A stretch of DNA of 64,000 nucleotides. Origin: Candidatus Zhuqueibacterota bacterium (lineage in GTDB: Bacteria; Zhuqueibacterota; Zhuqueibacteria; Oceanimicrobiales; Oceanimicrobiaceae). The notes beneath the pieces were generated by a model, which made no database searches, had not been told where the DNA came from, and was given only the letters and a program-made list of their open reading frames with translations. Positions 16,500 to 24,606 of this stretch are shown here, piece after piece. Location of the stretch: NCBI GenBank assembly GCA_029262005.1, contig JAJDAG010000098.1:1-64000 (forward strand), given 5' to 3'. The position numbers and the translations under genes were made by a program. Positions within the stretch are counted from its first letter, which is position 1, and every line of letters begins with the position of its first letter.

Positions 16500-17933
16500 A
16501 TGAAGCCATTTTTACAGATCATTCTTGTGAGTTTAATTAGTGCCACATACGCCATGAGCCAATCAATTTATCCTGAAATTAACAGTGAGATTGCCGCAGG
16601 TAATTTTGCAGAGGCCCAGGTTCTCATTCAAAAACGAATTGCAGACGCGGGTCTCCCGGCAAATGAGATTTACGAGCTTTCGTTTCAGTTTGAGTTGTTG
16701 GATAGAATCCGTTTGGATTTTTCCCGCGATGAAACTTATGTGCGCAATGCACTGGCAAAATACTATCCAGCGCTGAATGACGCGCAAGTTCAAGCGTGGG
16801 AAGCTTCGAACGAATTGGAAATGAAAGTAATCGAAGGCCGGAAAAGATATTTCAGAAATGCAGTGCCAAATCTTTTTCGAGTCAACGCAGCAGCCAAAAA
16901 GCGAAAGCTGGAAATTGACGGAGTCAGTAAAAGTAAAGTGGCTCTGTTTCTGCAATCACATTTGCCGCAAGTGGTGGAAGCTGTTGAGTCTCAAGGCAAG
17001 GCCAGAGTGCTGCCGGTCAAATTTCGGCTTACGTACACGTTGCGCGTGGAGGCGAACGCCGTGCCCGCCGGAGAAATCATCAGAGCCTGGCTGCCGTTTC
17101 CGCGTTCAGATCGCAAGCGGCTTGGCGAGGTCAAGCTGCTGAGCGCCAGTGAAAAGGATTTTATTATTGCGCCGGAGACCTTTGCCCACAAGTCAATTTA
17201 CATGGAAAAAACAGCAGAGAAAAACAAGCCAACCATTTTTAAAATGAGTGTTGCATATACGGCCTTTAACGAGTGGCATAAAATCAAACCGGAAGCGATT
17301 AAGCCGTACGACCAAAATAGCGAGATTTTTAAAACATTTACGGCTGAACGAGGGCCGCATATTTTGCTAACGCCCGAAATTAAAGCGCTGGCCCGGAAAA
17401 TTGTCGGCACGGAAACCAGTCCGCTCATCCGCGCCCGGCGAATTTTTGCCTGGATGGGTGCAAACATTCCCTGGGCGAGCGCCCTGGAATATTCGACCAT
17501 TGCCAGTCTTCCGCAGTATTGTGTGGACAACAAGCGCGGCGATTGTGGCATTAAATCGCTGTTGTTTATTTCATTGTGTCGGGCAAGCGGCATTCCGGCC
17601 AAGTGGCAGAGTGGTTGGTACCTTTACCCGGTTGGCATCAATTTGCATGATTGGTCGGAAGTGTATTTTGCCGGCCTGGGCTGGATTCCCGTGGACTCTG
17701 ATTTTAACCGGCAGGACATTGCAGACAGGCGGGTCGGGGATTTCTTTTTCAGTGGCGCTGATGCTTATCGCTTGATTGTGAATGATGATTTTTCACAGAA
17801 TTTTTTCCCGGCAAAAATACATCCGCGCAGTGAAACTGTTGACTTTCAACGCGGTGAAGTCGAGTGGCGCGGCGGTAATTTGTATTTTGACACCTGGGAC
17901 TATAATATGGATGTGGAATATCTTGCGCGCTGA
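16500..17933 (+). CDS. Exported transglutaminase-like protein, 477 aa
   Basis: I place the start at ATG 16500, which gives a signal peptide (MKPFLQIILVSLISATYA); an upstream GTG would add eight residues before it. The N-terminal half contains a helical region and a beta domain. The transglutaminase core near residues 330-410 has the Cys in RGDCGIKSLLF, the His in NLHDWSEVY and the Asp in WIPVDSDFN, with the full Cys-His-Asp triad. Bacterial members act as periplasmic proteases or amidases or cross-link proteins; the substrate here is unknown. The gene is a single unit. Confidence 0.87.
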   Translation: MKPFLQIILVSLISATYAMSQSIYPEINSEIAAGNFAEAQVLIQKRIADAGLPANEIYELSFQFELLDRIRLDFSRDETYVRNALAKYYPALNDAQVQAWEASNELEMKVIEGRKRYFRNAVPNLFRVNAAAKKRKLEIDGVSKSKVALFLQSHLPQVVEAVESQGKARVLPVKFRLTYTLRVEANAVPAGEIIRAWLPFPRSDRKRLGEVKLLSASEKDFIIAPETFAHKSIYMEKTAEKNKPTIFKMSVAYTAFNEWHKIKPEAIKPYDQNSEIFKTFTAERGPHILLTPEIKALARKIVGTETSPLIRARRIFAWMGANIPWASALEYSTIASLPQYCVDNKRGDCGIKSLLFISLCRASGIPAKWQSGWYLYPVGINLHDWSEVYFAGLGWIPVDSDFNRQDIADRRVGDFFFSGADAYRLIVNDDFSQNFFPAKIHPRSETVDFQRGEVEWRGGNLYFDTWDYNMDVEYLAR

Positions 17934-18322
17934 GTTTTACTGCCTCCCAGGCTGAGTAGTTACGCCCGGACAAAAGAGTTTGGCCTTGCCCAATGCGTAA
18001 CACATTTTAGTTGACTCTATTAAACCTTTGTTGTATTTTTATTTCGACCACCTGAACTTCCACATTTCTCTTCGACTTCTGATTTTTCCCCGACTCCGAG
18101 AACACGCCCGGGAAGGTGGTTTATAGATTGTCATTGACCATTGTGCGAACATGGAAATGAACGATGCTTTTCCTGTCTCAATCTTTTGCAAATATTCTCT
18201 GCAAAACGAACCGTCTTAATGTCCGGTTTTGTCACGTCCATTATAATGATTTTGGGCGAATCGAAATGTTGATTTTCTAAACTGATTTTTGTCGAAATAG
18301 TCGAAAAGAAAAGGAGTTCAGG
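17934..18322. other. Intergenic region, nothing recognised
   Basis: About 390 bp between the transglutaminase and the next small membrane protein. No terminator, RNA or gene could be supported. Confidence 0.4.
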
Positions 18323-18718
18323 ATGGAGGTTTTTGATTCGATTTCAGATCAGGTATTTAGATATGGGGTGCGTATTCCTTTTGCAATTCTGTTTATTCTT
18401 TGGTTGATTGTTTTAGTCTGGCCGAAAGCTTGCGTAAAATTGGCAAGGGTTGCAATGGTGGTATGTTTGGGTTTGATGGCGGTTAATTTCTATCTTACGG
18501 AACGTCCTCCCGACTTGCGTAGTGATAATCCACAACATGAACTGGGCCAAAGTATGCTCGCGAGTAACATCGGGTTGGGTTTTGATTCGGTAGCGCATCA
18601 TGAGGGTGGTTATGCAAAAGGATTTGGCAAAGGAGAGTGGGTCACTATACTGGCAGTAGCGGTACTACTTGCCGCTATTCTGGAATTTTTGAAAGGGAAC
18701 AGGCCGTTCATAGACTAA
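18323..18718 (+). CDS. Small membrane protein, 131 aa
   Basis: Three hydrophobic helices are visible (about residues 16-33, 38-57 and 107-124), with a polar loop PPDLRSDNPQHELGQS between the second and third. A good Shine-Dalgarno AAGGAG lies 8 bases before ATG 18323. No family is recognised. The protein is probably in the inner membrane. It precedes the repeat-rich block of exported proteins but has no sorting domain. Confidence 0.7.
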   Translation: MEVFDSISDQVFRYGVRIPFAILFILWLIVLVWPKACVKLARVAMVVCLGLMAVNFYLTERPPDLRSDNPQHELGQSMLASNIGLGFDSVAHHEGGYAKGFGKGEWVTILAVAVLLAAILEFLKGNRPFID

Positions 18719-18820
18719 ACTCATCACAAGTCACCATTTCAAGCTGCGCTCTCAGTTAATTTACAATCCCCCGTTTTTTTTACTATAAAATCTTCAACCG
18801 AACTGACAGTGCGCAACTAC

Positions 18821-18907
18821 ATTTATTTTTATCGATTCGAAGCGAAAACGGCCGGGGACGGAAAAGCCGCTTTCGCGAAAATTGGTAAGATGACTTTGTT
18901 GCGGTAA
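18821..18907 (+). pseudogene. Remnant of a metalloprotease 3' end (sorting domain)
   Basis: The frame reads IYFYRFEAKTAGDGKAAFAK, then IGKMTLLR and TAA at 18905-18907. It is almost identical to the last 28 codons of the two protease genes ending at 22378 and 26553. Upstream sequence is unrelated, so only the tail of a third copy survives. Confidence 0.85.
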
Positions 18908-18971
18908 GGCTGAAAATATATGCTTTTAGCAGGAGGTTCAGATGATATGGAGAGAAGTTCAGGAAAAATAA

Positions 18972-19265
18972 ATGAGGACAAAATTTTCTTATTCGCGAAA
19001 AAATGTGTTTTATCTGGCTTTCTTGTTGTTTTTGCACTTTTTGCTTCTTATGTTCTGTGTGTGTTTTCCAGTGGGTTGTAATAAAACAACGACTATTCTA
19101 CTCTACTCTACTCTATTCTACTCTACTCTATTCTACTCTATTCTACTCTATTCTACTCGCGGACACAACCCACTCGCATCGTTTACATTTTTCTCAAGCT
19201 TTCAAAAGGAGGTGATGACTAATGCTGGTTATTTTGATAATGCTGGTATTATTTTCCGCTTGTAG
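18972..19265 (+). CDS. Possible repeat-tailed exported small protein (element A), 97 aa
   Basis: From ATG 18972 (AGGA 9 bases upstream) the frame gives a positively charged start, a long hydrophobic stretch, PVGCN, then LLYST/LFYST repeats encoded by the pentanucleotide tract, and runs over the start of the next gene. The paralogous element B (22407-22637) encodes a similar hydrophobic start, TVGCN, TTT and LLYST repeats, with indels between A and B that leave the frame intact near the repeat. This hints at a real small protein with a length-variable tail, but both could be non-coding. Confidence is low. Confidence 0.3.
   Translation: MRTKFSYSRKNVFYLAFLLFLHFLLLMFCVCFPVGCNKTTTILLYSTLFYSTLFYSILLYSTRGHNPLASFTFFSSFQKEVMTNAGYFDNAGIIFRL
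19070..19174 (+). repeat. Inverted-repeat element A with 12 pentanucleotide units
   Basis: AGTGGGTTGT (19070-19079) and ACAACCCACT (19165-19174) form a perfect 10-bp inverted repeat around a tract of 12 YTCTA pentamers (19096-19155), interrupted by C/T variation. The same design recurs at 22538-22637. It lies 47 bp upstream of the start codon of the lipoprotein gene at 19222. Confidence 0.9.
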
Positions 19266-20280
19266 CAATCCAGCGGCTTACACTGAAGATCGTGCTGCTT
19301 TCCTGTCGCCGGATTCAACCATTGAAAATCTGGTAAAATCATACAATGAGAAAGACCTTAAGGCGTATATCAGTAGCTTTTGCGATACCAGCCATTTCTA
19401 TGACGAAGATATTTACTTGTGGGATATCAGGCAGGAACGACGGTTACATAAGACGATGTTTGCATGGGCTAGTGATATCAATTTGGCGATGCAGCCAATA
19501 TCGAGGAGATTTGTGGAGGACGACAGCGCGCAGGCAGCCTATCGTTATCAGCTTAGGCTGCAAATTCCAGGTGAGCAGACACTGATAGGGGAAGGTGAAG
19601 CTGAATTGGGTTTCTTGAAGACGAAAAAGAATACTTGGAAAATAAAGTCCTTTCGTGAAACAAAAATAGGGCTTAGTAAAAATGTCTCTATAGAGACACT
19701 GCCTGATGACAGCGTTGATTACTTCCCATTAAGCGTCGGAAATTCATGGACGTACGAAGAGCAATTTGCTCCCGGTATCGAGGATCAGGAAGTTCTCATT
19801 ACGGACTCTGTCATGATCAATGAGAATCTTTATTATCAAGCTGCCGGACACGGATATTTTTTTATTGTATCTGCGAGTTTTGCACGTAGAGATTCTCTGA
19901 ATCAATTGCGACTCTACGTAGAGGATGACTCTACAGAATACATCATTTTCAACCTAGCGGCAGAGGTCGGTGACAGCCTAATTTTTATACCACCCTTTTC
20001 TACTGAAGTAATCGTTGTAGAACTTATTAGCCATAAAGATTCTCTGACAGTCCCTGCAGGAACTTTCGCAGACGTTTTAGAATTTCTTATCACAGATTTC
20101 AACTCCGGCTCGCGCCAAGTATATGAATTTGCTGCAAATATTGGACTTATTCGACAGAGAGGGACTAATCAAGTAATGGCTTTGAAAAGTGCTTTTGTAA
20201 ACGGTAATAAATTCCCTGTGATAACTAGTGTAGAAAACAGAAATGTCTCATGGACACAACTCAAGAGTGGGTTTCGTTAA
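19222..20280 (+). CDS. Lipoprotein with NTF2-like N-terminal domain, 352 aa
   Basis: The start ATG 19222 has a full Shine-Dalgarno AAAGGAGGTG 7 bases upstream. The short signal peptide ends LFSAC, a lipobox. Residues about 30-150 look like an NTF2/SnoaL-like cone (ENLVKSYNEKDLKAYISSF), and residues about 165-330 carry the YFPLSVGNSWTYE beta module found in lipoproteins and exported proteins of this phylum group. The last 15 residues lack a sorting domain. Function is unknown. It lies between the pentanucleotide element A and the first metalloprotease gene, and may be co-transcribed with the latter. Confidence 0.75.
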   Translation: MLVILIMLVLFSACSNPAAYTEDRAAFLSPDSTIENLVKSYNEKDLKAYISSFCDTSHFYDEDIYLWDIRQERRLHKTMFAWASDINLAMQPISRRFVEDDSAQAAYRYQLRLQIPGEQTLIGEGEAELGFLKTKKNTWKIKSFRETKIGLSKNVSIETLPDDSVDYFPLSVGNSWTYEEQFAPGIEDQEVLITDSVMINENLYYQAAGHGYFFIVSASFARRDSLNQLRLYVEDDSTEYIIFNLAAEVGDSLIFIPPFSTEVIVVELISHKDSLTVPAGTFADVLEFLITDFNSGSRQVYEFAANIGLIRQRGTNQVMALKSAFVNGNKFPVITSVENRNVSWTQLKSGFR

Positions 20281-20455
20281 GTTGATTTCTGCTCAACAAT
20301 AAAAAAATCTTCATTATGTTACGATTATCAATACGTTAAACTCATTTGAAGGAGGTGATAAAGATGAGATGGCCCAATCTGTTATAAATAGGTCCAAAAT
20401 CAAATCGCAAAATATAATAATTGATTTCACTTGGGAGCCAACAAGGAGAATAACA

Positions 20456-22378
20456 ATGAAACAAAAAGTGGAATGGTTGATAAAATTCATTTTTCTATTT
20501 GTAATAGTTACAATTCCCGTTCGCCTTCAAGCTCAGGTATGCGGCGGTTCTGGCGGCTCGGCATTTATCACCCCGAGTACATCCAATGTGGACATTCTTG
20601 TTCTATACGCTTACTTCCCCAGCGGTGGTACATCCGGAACTGAAAATATTCCTTCATTTGCCAACACAGTTACACTACACCAGGAAGATTATTATGATGA
20701 AATGTCATATAACACACATCATGTCGAGGTGGAGGTGTTCGATCCTAACGCCGGTGATGCTTTTGAAACTGATAATTCACGCAGCTATTATTATGGACAC
20801 TCTTCTTCAAGTGGGATAAATGAACTAAATACGGAAATATTGGATAAAGCCTGGGCGGAGGATAACACAGTTTTTAATAATGTTGACGCCGTCTACATCT
20901 TTTATGGAGGCAATGTGTTCAGCGGTGGTACAGCCGTCGCGAGATTGAGTCATAACTCATCACACTTTTCGGGGTGTGGTGCTCTTATTGAGTGGGGAAG
21001 TTGGGGCAATGATGAAGAGAAAGTGCATAAATGGCACATGGCGCATGAATATGGTCACTTGCTTTCGCCAGATGGCACCTCTGGTAAGCGCGTTTACGAC
21101 CAATACAACAATCAACCAAGCGGTATCTATAACATCATGCATTACCAGCACTTTAATGTCACGCAACCCATGGCCGCCTTCAATCTGATGTACCTCGGCT
21201 GGATTCAAAGTTCCTGGATATTGGAAATTGATCCCGACGATAGTGGAGACCAATCTCAGACTGTGACGATTAAGGATACCAGGCTTAATCCGGGTTCGGG
21301 TTATAACGTCGCAAGAATCCAATTACCGGGAAGCACCAACGAGCACTTTATCATTGAGAACCGGCAAGGCACCGGCTCTGATGCTTATTTGAGTAGCGGT
21401 GGCGAAGGACTCATCATCTGGCATATGAGCAAGAGTTACTCATCTTATAATTTCAACGGTAACATGGATGTAGAGATTGCTACAGCAATAGGTGCAAACG
21501 GGGAAGACTGGCTTGATAATGGCGTCGGCTCCGGTGAAGCTCGAGGTTTTATAACCGATTTTTTTAACGACTATAGGTCCGACTTTGCCCCATGGACAAA
21601 TCCGAGCACAGAATCGGGAAGGCGTTATTCGGGCTCACATTCGTTTACGGATCTTGGCATACTAAACATTGATGTTTCAAGCTCAAACGTCATATTTGAT
21701 TTTGCTGAAAACGCGCCTCCGGGTCCACCCCAAAATTTCACCATTCTAAACCGTACCAGCGACGGCCAGCACCCGATCCTGCAATGGGATGCCAACACAG
21801 AACCGGATTTGGACCACTACGCCATCTACCGTGGCGAGCAGGAAACCAAGGCCGACCCCATCAATTGGTTTTCCTCACCGGCGGCCACGACCGCCAACAC
21901 CACCTGGACCGACCCGATTGTCACCATTAACAGCAGTTTCACAAATCGCATTCATTATCGCATCACAGCAGTTGACGACGCCAACAATGAGTCTGCGTAC
22001 TCTAATTCCAGCTATGTTAATAGTTTCCCATTTTCCAAGCCAAATAATAAAGATACCGATATCACCGAATCGCTGCCAACACAAATCAGGCTGCATCCCA
22101 ATTACCCCAATCCGTTTAACCCGGAAACACAAATTCGGCTTGAGCTGCCACAAGCGGGGGAGGTGAAACTAACGGTTTTCAATATTACCGGTGTTGAGAT
22201 TCGCAGACTGCACTCCGGCACACTTGCCGCAGGCTATCACACATTTAGCTGGGATGGCAGGGACGATCGCGGCTTACAGGTCACAAGCGGCATTTATTTT
22301 TATCGATTCGAAGCGAAAGCGGCCTGGGACAGAGAAGCCGCTTTTGCGAAAATTGGTAAGATGACTTTGATGCGGTAA
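20456..22378 (+). CDS. Exported M6-like metalloprotease with sorting domain, 640 aa
   Basis: I start the gene at ATG 20456 (AAGGAG 7 bases upstream), which gives a signal peptide ending RLQAQ; a frame-open ATG at 20369 would add 29 residues. The zinc site is AHEYGHLLSPDG, with Glu and two His, within a fold like the immune-inhibitor-A (M6) peptidases (YFPSGGTSG, YYDEMSYNTHHVEVEV). A fibronectin-III-like module follows (LQWDANTEPDLDHYAIYRG) and the sorting domain has NYPNPFNPETQI and ends KIGKMTLMR. It should be secreted through the outer membrane and degrade extracellular protein. The last 558 bp are nearly identical to those of the broken paralogue at 24607-26553. Confidence 0.88.
   Translation: MKQKVEWLIKFIFLFVIVTIPVRLQAQVCGGSGGSAFITPSTSNVDILVLYAYFPSGGTSGTENIPSFANTVTLHQEDYYDEMSYNTHHVEVEVFDPNAGDAFETDNSRSYYYGHSSSSGINELNTEILDKAWAEDNTVFNNVDAVYIFYGGNVFSGGTAVARLSHNSSHFSGCGALIEWGSWGNDEEKVHKWHMAHEYGHLLSPDGTSGKRVYDQYNNQPSGIYNIMHYQHFNVTQPMAAFNLMYLGWIQSSWILEIDPDDSGDQSQTVTIKDTRLNPGSGYNVARIQLPGSTNEHFIIENRQGTGSDAYLSSGGEGLIIWHMSKSYSSYNFNGNMDVEIATAIGANGEDWLDNGVGSGEARGFITDFFNDYRSDFAPWTNPSTESGRRYSGSHSFTDLGILNIDVSSSNVIFDFAENAPPGPPQNFTILNRTSDGQHPILQWDANTEPDLDHYAIYRGEQETKADPINWFSSPAATTANTTWTDPIVTINSSFTNRIHYRITAVDDANNESAYSNSSYVNSFPFSKPNNKDTDITESLPTQIRLHPNYPNPFNPETQIRLELPQAGEVKLTVFNITGVEIRRLHSGTLAAGYHTFSWDGRDDRGLQVTSGIYFYRFEAKAAWDREAAFAKIGKMTLMR
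21818..22375 (+). repeat. 558-bp direct repeat, copy 1
   Basis: This stretch of the intact protease gene aligns without gaps to 25993-26550, with about 20 mismatches counted by eye (about 96 percent identity), whereas the upstream catalytic parts are clearly divergent. Confidence 0.92.
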
Positions 22379-22537
22379 AACTGAAAGTACACGTCTCTCC
22401 TGAGAGTTGGTAGATAATTGGCACCGAAGCAAAGGAAGAATAAACGGAAAAATGTTTCCAATATTCGCAAAAAATGTGTTTTATTGCATTTTTTGTTGCT
22501 TTTGTACATCTTGTTTCTTATGTTGCGTGTATATTAC

Positions 22538-22637
22538 AGTGGGTTGTAATATGACAACGACTACTCTACTCTACTCTACTCTACTCTACTCTACTCTACT
22601 CTACTCTACTCTACTCTACTAGCGGACACAACCCACT
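22538..22637 (+). repeat. Inverted-repeat element B with 12 pentanucleotide units
   Basis: AGTGGGTTGT (22538-22547) and ACAACCCACT (22628-22637) flank 12 perfect CTACT units (22561-22620). Flanking sequence (AAAAAATGTGTTTTAT upstream, CGCATCGTT downstream) matches element A at 19070-19174. The rest of 22379-22715 holds no other recognised gene. Confidence 0.92.
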
Positions 22638-22715
22638 CGCATCGTTCTAATGCGACCATTTTTCTCACTATTGCATCGACATCGCTCATAGTTTTTTCAT
22701 AACCGACTGGAGGGG

Positions 22716-22823
22716 ATGATGAAAAGGATTCTTATCGCAGTTGTTTTTTGTATATTGTCGAGAATTTTCCTGGATTATGGCAGTAAATCGGCTACAATAA
22801 CTCTAATAGGAATAAATCAATGA
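22716..22823 (+). CDS. Putative leader peptide coupled to the next gene, 35 aa
   Basis: ATG 22716 follows CTGGAGGGG and opens MMKRILIAVVFCILSRIFLD, a hydrophobic signal-like peptide. Its TGA at 22821-22823 overlaps the ATG of the next gene at 22820 (ATGA), the usual arrangement for translational coupling. It may be a remnant signal peptide of a lost gene or a real leader peptide. Confidence 0.4.
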   Translation: MMKRILIAVVFCILSRIFLDYGSKSATITLIGINQ

Positions 22824-24592
22824 GTTCAATATCCGGCAAGGATAGCTTGTTCATACTTTCCCATTCTCTAATTCTTCTTGTCTTCGTTGAGTTTGGTCAT
22901 GCCCAATGGAGTAACGAGCTGGATGAGAATACCCAGGTTTCCCTTTTCACCGGCCAGCCAACTCTTGTCAGCGACGGAGAGAATGGTGTGATTGTTTTTA
23001 GCCAGTCCCGTGACGTAAATTCACTGCTACGTGCGCAACGAATTGATGTGAAGGGGAATTTGCGTTGGCCTGGCGTTCAGGGCGTTCGAGTGTCGAGTGC
23101 AGTTGATGCGCAATGGATACGGGACCCTTTTGGGGAAGAACGCTTTGTCTTGCCTGACGGAGAAGGCGGTTCTTACGTTGCTTATCAGGTAGGAAAAATT
23201 ATTGGACACATGGAAGAACCACCGGAACCGATTTTCTCAAGTAGCGTTTTTTTGCAACGTGTTGACAACTCGGGCAACCGCTTATTCGGCTTGGATGGCC
23301 TGCGTTTGATGCCCATTCTACCGGACACTGCCGAATTCTACCAAAGCAACATAAACATGATTCCAGATGGCACACAAGGGGTATATCTGTTGTGGGAGAT
23401 GTCTATTGCTGACTCTTTAGAATCATCTGGGGTCTATCTTGCTCGAATCAAAGCGAACGGTGAGTTATATTGGGGGCTAACCAAGTTAACGGGCAAAAGC
23501 TATGAATACATCCCTTATCTTGACAACAATCTAAACCTAAATCTTTATGAGTATCCTGGCGAAACACTCCCCCCAGGCCAACGGCCGGACAGATTTCTAA
23601 AAATAGCTAAAAACACGGGTGAAATAATAAGCGAACACGAAATAGAGATAGGAACAGGAGAATTTGGTTTTAATTCGTTTTATGATTATGTGGAATCGGA
23701 CGATGGTAGCGCTATTTTTTCCTTCCACGATTTTAGAGATGATACCTTGCGTGTACAAAAGCTGGATGGCGACGGAAACAAGCTTTGGGGCGAATATCCT
23801 GTTGTGATTGCCCATAATCTGAAAGGAACCACGTTATTCGAAATCGATTCTGATAAGTTAGGTGGCGCTTATTTGTGGTATCACACAGTGGATACGACAC
23901 TTGTCCTGCTACATCTTGGAGGCGTTGGAAATGTTGGCTGGAGAAAAGAGTTTAATCTTAAACGCGGCGAAGGACTGCCCCAATTACAACCTCAACGTAC
24001 TTTTAACCGGCCTATGGCAATTGCGCCTGACGGCAATAATATTTTTATCTTGACGGATGGCTTTCAAGTCGTGACAAAGATTGGCCCGCGCGACGATCTG
24101 CTTTACGATACACTTTGGCAGACCCGTATTTCTAATCGAACTGACATCGCCGCCAATATCTTCGACTATGCTGCCTTTGCAGATGCCGACGGCGGCTGCA
24201 CGGTGGTCTGGGAGGAAGTTGGCCAATTCGTCGGTATCCGCGCTCAACGGGTAGACCGGCATGGAAACCTGGGCGGAACAACCCCGGTCGAGGAACAAAA
24301 ACGCGCGATTCCAACTGATTTCATTCTTGAAAACCCAAGGCCAAATCCGTTCACTGACAGCATCAATATTGGCTTTTCAGTCCCTCGAACATCTGAGGTG
24401 TCAGTGAAGATTTACAATATACTTGGAAGGGAGGTGATAGCGCTATATCGACAAAAAGTATTCACAGGGCGCCAGGTCATTCAATGGCATGGCAAAAATC
24501 ACAGGGGTGAGAGATTACCTTCGGGAGTTTACATCGTGGTCTTACGCAGCAGCACGGTTTCGGTACCCCGCAAAGTTTTATTGCTTAAATAA
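22820..24592 (+). CDS. Exported protein with sorting domain, possible beta-propeller, 590 aa
   Basis: The signal peptide ends FGHAQ near residue 30. The main body contains repeated motifs such as GENGVIVFSQSR, LLRAQRIDVKGN, EGGSYVAYQ and GCTVVWEE followed by GIRAQRVDRHGNLG, in the manner of a beta-propeller or repeated beta-sheet surface protein. The last 90 residues form a divergent sorting domain with NPRPNPFTDSINI and a C-terminal PRKVLLLK. No catalytic motif was found. It lies between the two protease paralogues and is probably exported to the cell surface. Confidence 0.8.
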   Translation: MSSISGKDSLFILSHSLILLVFVEFGHAQWSNELDENTQVSLFTGQPTLVSDGENGVIVFSQSRDVNSLLRAQRIDVKGNLRWPGVQGVRVSSAVDAQWIRDPFGEERFVLPDGEGGSYVAYQVGKIIGHMEEPPEPIFSSSVFLQRVDNSGNRLFGLDGLRLMPILPDTAEFYQSNINMIPDGTQGVYLLWEMSIADSLESSGVYLARIKANGELYWGLTKLTGKSYEYIPYLDNNLNLNLYEYPGETLPPGQRPDRFLKIAKNTGEIISEHEIEIGTGEFGFNSFYDYVESDDGSAIFSFHDFRDDTLRVQKLDGDGNKLWGEYPVVIAHNLKGTTLFEIDSDKLGGAYLWYHTVDTTLVLLHLGGVGNVGWRKEFNLKRGEGLPQLQPQRTFNRPMAIAPDGNNIFILTDGFQVVTKIGPRDDLLYDTLWQTRISNRTDIAANIFDYAAFADADGGCTVVWEEVGQFVGIRAQRVDRHGNLGGTTPVEEQKRAIPTDFILENPRPNPFTDSINIGFSVPRTSEVSVKIYNILGREVIALYRQKVFTGRQVIQWHGKNHRGERLPSGVYIVVLRSSTVSVPRKVLLLK

Positions 24593-24606
24593 ATAGGAGA
24601 TTTAAG

